In this document: one piece after another, positions 9,485 through 16,615 of the stretch
Numbering within the stretch: position 1 is the stretch's first letter
Layout of the letters: the number at the start of each line of letters is the position of its first letter
Notes under the pieces: generated by a model
Told to the model about the DNA's origin: nothing
Seen by the model: only the letters and a program-made list of their open reading frames with translations
Database searches by the model: none
Assembly: GCA_049680295.1 (NCBI GenBank)
Contig: JBAUHN010000123.1
Location: 1-41,986 of the forward strand
Direction: 5' to 3'
DNA length: 41,986 nucleotides
From: JBAUHN01 sp049680295
Lineage (GTDB): Bacteria > Pseudomonadota > Alphaproteobacteria > Rhodobacterales > Rhodobacteraceae
Made by a program: the position numbers and the translations under genes

Positions 9485-9521
9485 AAAACGCGCGTGCCTG
9501 AGATTGGCACGCGCGTTTTTT
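9485..9521 (+). terminator. strong Rho-independent terminator
   Basis: Perfect 14-bp stem, AAAACGCGCGTGCC (9485-9498) with GGCACGCGCGTTTT (9506-9519), a 7-base loop and a T run continuing to 9521. It sits 167 bases after the dual-ATPase stop and just before the arsR promoter, so it insulates the peptide-uptake operon (or a small RNA in the gap) from the regulator gene. The stem carries As opposite the Ts, so it could also work on the - strand, where nothing obvious needs terminating. Confidence 0.85.
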
Positions 9522-9549
9522 GTTTCAGAGCGGCAAACCAAATGGCTTG

Positions 9550-9589
9550 TTGACATGATACTTATTGGTATTGTATCAATGCGATACCG
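9550..9589 (+). promoter_or_regulatory. putative promoter with overlapping ArsR-type operator
   Basis: A TTGACA hexamer at 9550-9555 is followed at 18 bp by TATCAA (9574-9579), a reasonable sigma-70-like pair. Overlapping it are several GATAC/GTATC units: TGATAC (9556-9561) inverted to GTATCA (9573-9578), GTATC (9573-9577) inverted to GATAC (9583-9587), and GGTAT (9568-9572) inverted to ATACC (9585-9589). Palindromes placed across the core promoter of an ArsR-family gene are the usual autorepression layout. The pattern is seen; the function is inferred. Confidence 0.55.
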
Positions 9590-9651
9590 AATGGTACTAT
9601 GATGTAATAAATGGATATCCCCGTCCTCTCGTTCACTTTGCAGGTATCGCC

Positions 9652-9972
9652 ATGACCAACATAGAACAAATGGGCTTTCGCGCCCTTGCAGATCCAACGC
9701 GCCGCGAAATCCTTATTCTTTTGTCGCGCAAGGATATGACCATCGCCGAAGTTGCCGACAATTTTGAGATGACCCGCGCGGCGGTCAAAAAGCACCTGTC
9801 GATCCTTAGTCAGGGCGATCTGATCACCGTGCGACGAAACGGAAGAACCTGCGTTAATGCATTGCAAACGCAGGGTTTAAAGCGGGTCTTTGACTGGTTC
9901 GGCTTCTTCGACGACTTCTGGGATGATCGTCTTTCCACCCTTAAAGATACAATCGAAAAGGACACACAATGA
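9652..9972 (+). CDS. ArsR-family winged-helix transcriptional regulator
   Basis: 106-residue DNA-binding repressor with a winged helix: FRALADPTRREILILLS (residues 7-23), then a recognition-helix region MTRAAVKKHLSIL and a beta-wing around LITVRRNGR. No metal-binding ELCVCDL-type cysteine motif is present, so it resembles the SdpR-like, non-metal subgroup. The start at 9652 gives the family-standard N-terminus; a longer in-frame ORF would begin inside the promoter. It overlaps the SRPBCC gene by 4 bases (ATGA), a widespread ArsR-SRPBCC pairing in which the two are coexpressed, probably under autorepression at the upstream repeats. Confidence 0.93.
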   Translation: MTNIEQMGFRALADPTRREILILLSRKDMTIAEVADNFEMTRAAVKKHLSILSQGDLITVRRNGRTCVNALQTQGLKRVFDWFGFFDDFWDDRLSTLKDTIEKDTQ

Positions 9973-10382
9973 CCGAAAATCTAATCCGCAAAACCGTCTA
10001 TCTAAGGGCCGCGCCCGCGCAGGTCTGGGAATATCTGACCGAACCGGAAAAACTGGCAATCTGGTTTCACAAACCGCAAACGCCACTGGTCGAAGGCGAT
10101 TACGAAATGTTTGGAACCGAAAGCGGTGACAAGCTGATGTGGGGCAAAGTGTTGGTCGCTGACCCGTTTGAGCGGTTGGAATATACCTTTTCAATCGCCC
10201 CGATGGGCAACAAGTCCAGCACGGTGAAATGGCGCTTGCAGGAAGTTGCCGGCGGCACACGACTGTCGCTGGAACACAGTGGCCTGCCGCAAGGTGCCGA
10301 CGCCTTTGGGCTGACGTTGGCCCTGGACAAAGGGTGGGATGAACATATTGCCCGGATGCGTAATTCGTTACACGAAGATTGA
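9969..10382 (+). CDS. SRPBCC (AHSA1-like) domain protein
   Basis: 137-residue START-like/SRPBCC protein related to the activator-of-Hsp90-ATPase C-terminal fold, which forms a hydrophobic ligand cavity. Visible signatures are the early RKTVYLRAAPAQVWEYLTEPEKL segment (shown here in parts: RKTVYLRAAPA, VWEYLTEPEKL), a central WGKVLVADPFERLEYTF and a C-terminal DKGWDEHIARMR helix. The ligand is unknown; members coupled to ArsR regulators are often implicated in stress or detoxification, but that is inference. Its end is convergent with the amino-acid ABC operon. Confidence 0.9.
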   Translation: MTENLIRKTVYLRAAPAQVWEYLTEPEKLAIWFHKPQTPLVEGDYEMFGTESGDKLMWGKVLVADPFERLEYTFSIAPMGNKSSTVKWRLQEVAGGTRLSLEHSGLPQGADAFGLTLALDKGWDEHIARMRNSLHED

Positions 10383-10467
10383 CCCAAAAGCACGCGTGAA
10401 CGGGTAGACAGGTTCTTGCCCGATCCGCAATCACGTCAGCATTTTCGGGACGAACTGCAGAAAACAG

Positions 10468-11211
10468 CTACAATAAGACGCTTTGCAGAAACGATCTGGT
10501 CCGATCTTTTTGCGGGGCGGTAAAAATCTGCTCAGGTGCGCCTTCTTCCAGGATCACACCGTCATCTACAAAACAAATCCGATCCGCCACATCCCGCGCA
10601 AATCGCATCTCATGGGTTGCCAGTATCATCGTCATCCCTTCGTTTTGCAACGCGCGCAAAACATCCAGAACTTCGCCGACCAGTTCCGGGTCCAATGCGG
10701 ATGTCACCTCATCAAACAGCATCACCTCTGGCTTCATTGCCAAAGCACGGATGATGGCGACCCGTTGTTGCTGCCCGCCGGACAACTGGTCGGGAAATTT
10801 GTTGATATGTTCCAATAGACCAAAGCGTGAAAACAGCGCTTCGGCGTTGTGGATCATGTCGTTTTTGGTTTTGCCAAGCACCCGGCGCGGTGCCAGCAGA
10901 ACATTGTCCAATGCGCTCATATGCGGGAAAAGATTGTAGCTTTGGAAGACAATGCCGATGCGTTGTCGCACCGGGCCAAGATCAAGACCCGGTGCGGAAA
11001 TATCAAGATCGTCAAGAAAAATCTCGCCATCATCAATCGCCTCCAGGCCATTCAAACAGCGCAGCAATGTAGATTTTCCCGAGCCGGACTTGCCAATCAG
11101 ACAGACCATTTCGCCCTTGTCCACAGTCAAATCTATGCCGCGCAGAACCGTGTTATCGCCAAAGCGCTTGGTCACGCCACGGGTTCGCAATTTGGCCTTA
11201 ACTTCGTGCAT
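10468..11211 (-). CDS. polar amino-acid ABC transporter ATPase (GlnQ-like)
   Basis: 247-residue ATPase of the polar amino-acid uptake family. Walker A GKSGSGKST (residues ~39-47), Q-loop IGIVFQSYNLFPHM, signature LSGGQQQR, Walker B VMLFDEVTSALD and the ATHEMRFARDV His-loop are all present, so it should be active. It is the third gene of a three-gene - strand operon (binding protein, permease, ATPase) and overlaps the permease by 14 bases. It ends convergently with the SRPBCC gene. Confidence 0.95.
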   Translation of the reverse strand: MHEVKAKLRTRGVTKRFGDNTVLRGIDLTVDKGEMVCLIGKSGSGKSTLLRCLNGLEAIDDGEIFLDDLDISAPGLDLGPVRQRIGIVFQSYNLFPHMSALDNVLLAPRRVLGKTKNDMIHNAEALFSRFGLLEHINKFPDQLSGGQQQRVAIIRALAMKPEVMLFDEVTSALDPELVGEVLDVLRALQNEGMTMILATHEMRFARDVADRICFVDDGVILEEGAPEQIFTAPQKDRTRSFLQSVLL

Positions 11212-12013
11212 CGCGCTGCCTGTTCATCAGATAATCTGCAAACCGCGTTGCCGGGATCGTGACGGCCAGAAAAATCACCGCCGCCACGACATAGGGGGTG
11301 AAATTGGCGAACAGGCTTTTGTAGATCCCGGCCTGACGCAAAATTTCCACTGGGCCGATAAAGCTAAGCAATGCGACGTCTTTTTGCATCGCAATCAGCA
11401 TGTTCATATTGGCGGGTACAACACGCCGGATCGCCTGCGGCAGGACGATGTCACGCATCACACTCCGCTCGCTCATCCCCAGTGATAGACCGGCGGCGCG
11501 CTGGCTTGGGTGGACGCTTTCTATCCCTGACCGCAAAATCTCGGCAACGTAGGCCGAATAGGTCAGCACCAATGCCACGGTACCCCAAATGTAGGGGCTG
11601 TTGTAGGGGCGCGGCAACCCCAGACCGGGAATGCCAAATCCGATCAGATAGATCACCAACACCACGGGCAGACCGCGAAAAACGTCGACATAGACGGCAC
11701 CAAATATCCGCAAAGGGAATAAGGCTGGCGACGTGACCGACCGCGCCAGTGCAAGCAGCAGCCCGACGAGGGCCACCAAAGGTGCGGACCATGCAAAAAT
11801 GGCAATGTTCAGCAGAAACGCCCTGGCCATTTTGGGAAAGCTACGGACAAATATGTCTGCCGAGAAAAAGCTTTTTTGAACCTGCGCCCATCCCGGCGCC
11901 ATGGGCACCAGTATCACCACGGCGCAGACAACCAGAACAGTGCTGATCGTCGCAATCGTCAAAGCCCGCCGCTTTTGGCGGGCTTCATATGCGTCGCGCC
12001 GGTTCAAGACCAA
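11198..12013 (-). CDS. amino-acid ABC transporter permease (HisM/GlnP-like)
   Basis: 271-residue inner-membrane permease with about five helices (first at residues ~19-40) and the family coupling loop SLGMSERSVMRDIVLPQAIRRVVP. Typical motifs such as VFRGLPVVLVIYLIGFGIPG are also present. The only plausible start is TTG at 12013: the frame upstream runs straight into the TAG stop of the binding-protein gene, one codon away, and no ATG or GTG occurs before the first helix. The single permease presumably acts as a homodimer with the ATPase encoded downstream. Confidence 0.93.
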   Translation of the reverse strand: MVLNRRDAYEARQKRRALTIATISTVLVVCAVVILVPMAPGWAQVQKSFFSADIFVRSFPKMARAFLLNIAIFAWSAPLVALVGLLLALARSVTSPALFPLRIFGAVYVDVFRGLPVVLVIYLIGFGIPGLGLPRPYNSPYIWGTVALVLTYSAYVAEILRSGIESVHPSQRAAGLSLGMSERSVMRDIVLPQAIRRVVPANMNMLIAMQKDVALLSFIGPVEILRQAGIYKSLFANFTPYVVAAVIFLAVTIPATRFADYLMNRQRDARS

Positions 12014-12016
12014 AAG

Positions 12017-12856
12017 CTACTTAATCAATGGAACATTGGTCGCAGCCTGCAACCATTCCGCCTCGATACCCGCCAATGTCCCGTCCGCCTTAAGCGCGGC
12101 CAAAGCGTCGTTCACACAGTCTTTGATCGGATTCCCTTTGGCCATCAACATGCCAAATTGATCAGGTGCATCCGACAATTCAGCCGGGAACTGCCCCAGA
12201 ACCGCGCCGTCATCCAGCACCACGGCGGACAGATAGAGCGCGGTTGGCAGATCAAAGATTGCCGCGTCAATCTGGTCTGCCTGCAAGGCCGCAACTGCGT
12301 TTGCGGTGTCATCGTAAAAGAACGCTTCGCTGTCGGGCTGAATGGTTTCGGTCACAACAGATAAGCCCGTCGTCGCCTGCGCCGCGCCCCATTTCAGTGA
12401 CTTAAGCGCTGCCAATTCCGGGGTCAGGCCTGCGTCGATGGATTTTTGACGCACCAAAATTGCAGCCGCAGCGGAATAGTAAGGATCAGAGAAATCAATG
12501 ACCTGCGCGCGCTCCGGAGTGATCGAATACTGCTGCAAGTTAAAGTCGAAATTCTTGGCACCCGGTTGAATGGCCTCATCAAAAGACGTGCGCACCCATG
12601 TGACGTCATCTTTGGCGAACCCCATTTTGTCAGCCACCGCATAGGCAACCGCCGCTTCAAAACCACTGCCGCTTTCGGGGGCATCATCGTGGACCCAAGG
12701 ATAATACGCCGGATTGCCGGTCGCGATGGTCAGTATGCCATCTGTGATTGTTTTACCTGTGGCGCAACTGTCCTGCGCCGCGACAGGTGCAGCGAGGGCC
12801 ACACTGGCAAGCACAAGTGCACCCATTCCAAAAGTTCTAATCCGAAGTGGCGACAC
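12017..12856 (-). CDS. amino-acid ABC transporter substrate-binding protein (family 3)
   Basis: 279-residue periplasmic binding protein for polar amino acids. A GTG start at 12856 is preferred because GGGGGAG stands 6-7 bases upstream and it opens a clean Sec signal peptide (hydrophobic GALVLASVALAAPVAAQ, cleavage after AAQ, about residue 29). Longer in-frame ATG starts add an unlikely 43-residue leader. The mature protein has the family-3 fold signatures, for example PYYSAAAAILVR and DLPTALYLSAV. It has few cysteines and no lipobox. It is the first gene of its operon. The exact amino acid is not predictable. Confidence 0.93.
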   Translation of the reverse strand: MSPLRIRTFGMGALVLASVALAAPVAAQDSCATGKTITDGILTIATGNPAYYPWVHDDAPESGSGFEAAVAYAVADKMGFAKDDVTWVRTSFDEAIQPGAKNFDFNLQQYSITPERAQVIDFSDPYYSAAAAILVRQKSIDAGLTPELAALKSLKWGAAQATTGLSVVTETIQPDSEAFFYDDTANAVAALQADQIDAAIFDLPTALYLSAVVLDDGAVLGQFPAELSDAPDQFGMLMAKGNPIKDCVNDALAALKADGTLAGIEAEWLQAATNVPLIK

Positions 12857-13141
12857 TTTGATCTCCCCCTGAGAGGTCTGGTTTCCAGTGTCAAATCTTG
12901 TAGAAGTGATGTGGCAAAGTCCAGTGGGCCTGCCCAAGTTAATTGGGGTTTCGAATTCCCGGCCTGAACACATGCAAAGCCTCAAACATGTGATGATCCT
13001 AATGCTGCGACTGAATGGCTCTGGACTAAAGCCATCGCAGAGCCGAACATGGAATTGGGCTGATTAAGGGCCGCGAAGTACTATGGGCTACGCCCGATTT
13101 GAAATGAGACATACCGTGAGCCTCGCAACAGGATATCCATC

Positions 13142-13978
13142 ATGAAAAACAAACTGCTTTTGATCATCCTTGATGGCGTACCCTATAGAAACTGGCGCCG
13201 ATTGTTTGGCAATCTTGAAGGTTGGGTCGACAGCGGGGATGCGCGGATCTGGAAGATACGTTCGGTTTTGCCGTCTATTTCGGCCAGTTGTTACGCCTCG
13301 ATCCACACAGGCGTCGCACCTGCGGTGCATGGCTGCACTGGCAACGGCAATGTGTTCAGGCTGACACAGCCTGACGTCTTCAGCGAAGTTCGGCGTGCTG
13401 GTGGCGTCACCGGGGCTGTCGCGCATTCGTTCTGGTCCGAGTTTTTCAACCGCCATCCCTTTGATTACGTCCGCGATATTGAATATGACGAACCGGGCAG
13501 TGATACGATCAATCATGGCCGATTCCATTCGATGACGGGGTATGGCGCGCATAACCAGATGACGCCTTCGGACGTTGATTTGTTTGCCACGCTGACCAAT
13601 CTTTGCCAGCGGTTCGATCTAAACTATGGCATGCTGCACACCTGCACCCTGGACAGCATGGGCCACCGGTTTTTTCACGATAGTCAGGAAATGGACCATG
13701 CCTGTTTTGTCATGGATGAAATGTTGGCCCCTTTCATCCCCAAATGGCGCGCGGCAGGTTATGACGTGATCGTCACCGCCGATCACGGTCAGGACGCGCG
13801 CGGCCATCACGGTGGCCGCGACCCGTTGCAGCAGGACGCCGCACTTTACTATTTCGGCGCGGCGGATGGGCCGCCTGAGGACACTGTCATCGACCAGCTG
13901 CAACTGGCCCCGACAATCCTGGACCGCCTTGGAGCACCGATCCCATCTTCGATGAAATCCAAACCTTTCCTGAGTTAA
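13142..13978 (+). CDS. alkaline phosphatase superfamily hydrolase (type I phosphodiesterase/nucleotide pyrophosphatase-like)
   Basis: 278-residue metal-dependent hydrolase. Metal and catalytic sites of the superfamily are visible: ILDG with Asp11, the nucleophile region PSISASCYASIHTG (nucleophile probably Ser49), an internal LDSMGHRF motif, and the C-terminal DHGQD...HGG cluster that binds the second metal. No signal peptide is seen, so the protein is probably cytosolic. It transcribes away from the amino-acid ABC operon across a 285-base gap; a shared function is possible but not shown. Phosphodiester, phosphonate or nucleotide substrates are all possible. Confidence 0.9.
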   Translation: MKNKLLLIILDGVPYRNWRRLFGNLEGWVDSGDARIWKIRSVLPSISASCYASIHTGVAPAVHGCTGNGNVFRLTQPDVFSEVRRAGGVTGAVAHSFWSEFFNRHPFDYVRDIEYDEPGSDTINHGRFHSMTGYGAHNQMTPSDVDLFATLTNLCQRFDLNYGMLHTCTLDSMGHRFFHDSQEMDHACFVMDEMLAPFIPKWRAAGYDVIVTADHGQDARGHHGGRDPLQQDAALYYFGAADGPPEDTVIDQLQLAPTILDRLGAPIPSSMKSKPFLS

Positions 13979-14019
13979 CGCCCCGCAATGCGTTTCGGGC
14001 CAGCGCGGTTAGGCGTTAA
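13975..14019. terminator. possible bidirectional terminator with stop codons in the stem
   Basis: TTAACGCC (13975-13982) is inverted at GGCGTTAA (14012-14019). The stop codon of the phosphatase gene lies in the left arm and that of the convergent acyl-CoA synthetase gene in the right arm. The 29-base loop can itself pair (CCGC with GCGG). There is no T run, so this is a weak terminator candidate. Confidence 0.35.
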
Positions 14020-15893
14020 TCTACCAAGTCCCAAGGTCGAACGAAATCGCCCAACACGGTACTGATCGCGGTTTCGCCTGTGCCATTGGCGCGCACCTGT
14101 GCCACCAGCCCGCGTTTTTTGTCGTCGACCACGCCGACCACCCGCGCCTCTAAATCCGATGCTGCAAGGGCCTGATTGTAGATCCGAGTGATCGCATCTT
14201 TGCGCAAGTCAGGTTTGAAAATCTTACCCACAGCGGTTTTGGGTAATTCATCCATGATTTTCAGGTGCTTGGGCTGTGCGGCGCGTTCAAGCACATGGAT
14301 CTTGCAATAATCCATCAATTCCTCTTCGGTGACGGATGCCCCTGCGACCAGTTCGACAAATGCACATGGCACTTCGCCCGCATGGGCATCGGGCTGTCCG
14401 ATCGCCCCGGCAAATGCAACGGCCTCATGGCCCAGCAATGCCTCTTCGATCTCGGCTGGATCTATGTTGTGCCCGCCGCGAATGATCAGGTCTTTGGCAC
14501 GCCCGGTAATCCAAAGATACCCATCAGGGTCGACGCGACCCAAATCACCTGTCCGCAGGTATTCGCCATAATAAAGATCAATGTTCTTTTCGGTCTCTGT
14601 GTAGGTGTCTCCAACCGATACCCCGGGGTTTGAGACACAAATTTCGCCGGTCTCGTCAATCTCGGCCTCGACCGGACCATCTGGTGTGGCCTTAAAGATT
14701 TTGGCGTCAGTATGGGGGAAAGGAATGCCGATACTGCCGACCTTTTTGGGGCCGTCAGTTGGATTGCACGACACCAGGCAGGTGGCCTCGGTCAGACCAT
14801 AGCCTTCGACCAGCGTGACGCCAGTGGCCTTTTCGAACCGCCGAAAAAGCTCCAGTGGCAAGGGCGCCGATCCCGAAAACGCGGTTTTGACCGAGCTGAT
14901 ATCTGCATCAACAGCACGTTGCATCTTGGCTGAGATCGCCGTCGGAACAGTGATGATAAACGAGATTTTCCAACGCTCGACCAGCTTCCAGAAATTGTCA
15001 AATACCCCCTCGCCGCGATACCCTTGCGGCGTCGGGAACACGACATGCGCGCCCGATGTCACAGCAGCCATTAATATGACGTGTGAGGCGAAGACATGGA
15101 ATAAAGGCAATGGACACATGATGTTATCGGTTTCCGAAAACAGCAACCGATGCCCAAGCCAGCCGTTGTAGACAAGGCCAGAATACTTGTGCTGAGCGAC
15201 TTTCGGCATACCGGTTGTCCCGCCCGTGTGGAAATAGCACGCGACCCGGTCCTCTTGCGGATCATCAAAGGTCAGCGCGGTTGGTTGTTTTGCCAATTCG
15301 CCATTGAAGCTTTTGTAGGTGGCGTTGTTCTGGATCGTCCGTTTTGGTCGCACCAGCGGCACGATCCAGGATTTCGGCGGCGTCAGGTAGCGCAGCAAGT
15401 CCACTTCGAGCACCGTTTTGACGTTCGGGGCCAGACTGACCGCTTCTGCGGTTTTGTCCGACACATCGGTTTTGGGGAAGGGCCGAAGGGTGACCACAAC
15501 TTTCGCGTTGGTTTCGCGCAGAATTGATCCGATCTGCTCGGCGTCAAGCAACGGGTTTATCGGACTGACAATCCCGGCAACGGCACCGCCCAGCAGGGCC
15601 AGAACAGTCTCGTTGCAGTTGGGCAATATGTAGGCCACGACGTCCTTTGGCCCCACACCAAGACTGCGAAACAGATTGGCCGCCTGCCCCACCTTGCCAT
15701 GCAGCTGGGTCCAGGTTAGCGTTTCCGCCTTGTCCTTGGGGCCAGAAAATATCTGGTAACTGATCGCATTGTTGTCGGGAAATTTCGCCTGTGTATCACT
15801 CAGCAATTTGTACAAGGTCTTGGGAACGTCCCGGTCTTTCCAGGGCATTTCTGCCTCGATTGCATCGCGGTCTGCCACTCCTGCAAAACTCAT
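14016..15893 (-). CDS. fatty acyl-CoA synthetase (AMP-binding family)
   Basis: 625-residue ATP-dependent acyl-CoA ligase of the adenylate-forming superfamily; it activates a carboxylic acid through an acyl-AMP. Motifs in order: phosphate-binding loop TGGTTGMPK (residues ~223-231), aromatic motif GYGLTEATC, the hinge segment YLRTGDLGRVDPDGY with GRAKDLIIRGGHNIDPAEIE, and the C-terminal catalytic lysine in TAVGKIFK. The ATG at 15893 is chosen because GGGAGGAG stands 7 bases upstream; a longer in-frame ORF would add 63 basic residues without family similarity. The chain length of the substrate is uncertain. Confidence 0.93.
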   Translation of the reverse strand: MSFAGVADRDAIEAEMPWKDRDVPKTLYKLLSDTQAKFPDNNAISYQIFSGPKDKAETLTWTQLHGKVGQAANLFRSLGVGPKDVVAYILPNCNETVLALLGGAVAGIVSPINPLLDAEQIGSILRETNAKVVVTLRPFPKTDVSDKTAEAVSLAPNVKTVLEVDLLRYLTPPKSWIVPLVRPKRTIQNNATYKSFNGELAKQPTALTFDDPQEDRVACYFHTGGTTGMPKVAQHKYSGLVYNGWLGHRLLFSETDNIMCPLPLFHVFASHVILMAAVTSGAHVVFPTPQGYRGEGVFDNFWKLVERWKISFIITVPTAISAKMQRAVDADISSVKTAFSGSAPLPLELFRRFEKATGVTLVEGYGLTEATCLVSCNPTDGPKKVGSIGIPFPHTDAKIFKATPDGPVEAEIDETGEICVSNPGVSVGDTYTETEKNIDLYYGEYLRTGDLGRVDPDGYLWITGRAKDLIIRGGHNIDPAEIEEALLGHEAVAFAGAIGQPDAHAGEVPCAFVELVAGASVTEEELMDYCKIHVLERAAQPKHLKIMDELPKTAVGKIFKPDLRKDAITRIYNQALAASDLEARVVGVVDDKKRGLVAQVRANGTGETAISTVLGDFVRPWDLVD

Positions 15894-16025
15894 TGGTGCT
15901 CCTCCCAGAACGTCCGATTTTCGGTGTATTGTTGGTGGTTGCGTAGAAGGATGGCTGCCATTGCGAAAAAGAGCAAGCCCGCGCCGCGAGATCAGACGCG
16001 ACGTCAGGGATTTATTGCTATGCAG

Positions 16026-16061
16026 CAAAGAAAAACGGCGGTGCCAAAAACACCGCCGTTT
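16026..16061 (-). terminator. Rho-independent terminator of the kbp-like gene
   Basis: Perfect 11-bp inverted repeat AAACGGCGGTG (16033-16043) / CACCGCCGTTT (16051-16061) with a 7-base loop. On the - strand the stem is followed by TTTTTCTTT, so it terminates the BON-LysM gene that ends at 16116. It lies between that gene and the acyl-CoA synthetase gene, which is read in the same direction. Confidence 0.82.
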
Positions 16062-16115
16062 AAGTTGACCCAGTCGCATCACCAGACCTGAAAGGTCCGG
16101 CAGACGCTGATAGTT

Positions 16116-16547
16116 TCAGGCTGCAGGAATACGCAGAACCTGACCGGGATAGATTTTGTCAGGGTGGGTCAACATCGGTTTGTTGGCCTCAAAGATTTCC
16201 TCATAGCGTGCGCCATTGCCCAGTGTTTTGCTGGAAATCGCCCAAAGCGTGTCACCTTTTTCAACAGTGTGGAACGTCGGCTCACCTTCGCCGCCCGAAA
16301 CATCATCCTCGACGCTGGCCACACCTTCGACGTTGCCCACGGCCAGAATGACCTTTTCCTTCATTTCCTGGCTGATGGTCTTGCCTGACACTTTTACCTT
16401 GTCGCCATCGACACTGATCTGGATATCGTCTGCCTCAAGACCAAGGTCTTTCAACTCATCCTGCAATGCGGCACCCGACACTTCGGCATCGTCTTCGCCG
16501 CCAAACACTTTTTTTCCGGCGTTTTTTACGAAATTCCACAAACCCAT
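16116..16547 (-). CDS. kbp: BON-LysM protein, potassium-binding Kbp (YgaU)-like
   Basis: 143-residue two-domain protein: a short N-terminal segment MGLWNFVKNAGKKVFG, a BON domain (residues ~25-85, with SQEMKEKVILAVGNVEGV) and a LysM domain (~92-141, HTVEKGDTLWAIS to PDKIYPGQVLRIP). Order, length and N-terminus match Escherichia coli Kbp/YgaU, a cytoplasmic K+-sensing protein. No signal peptide is present, which also fits Kbp and argues against a wall-binding role. The start at 16547 has TAGGAGA upstream; a longer in-frame start was rejected. A strong terminator follows. Confidence 0.92.
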   Translation of the reverse strand: MGLWNFVKNAGKKVFGGEDDAEVSGAALQDELKDLGLEADDIQISVDGDKVKVSGKTISQEMKEKVILAVGNVEGVASVEDDVSGGEGEPTFHTVEKGDTLWAISSKTLGNGARYEEIFEANKPMLTHPDKIYPGQVLRIPAA

Positions 16548-16615
16548 TTCAATTCTCCTATTGGTGAAACGTTGGCGACAGTGTTTCGTGACCAACCCCG
16601 CAGCGCAAGGGGGAA

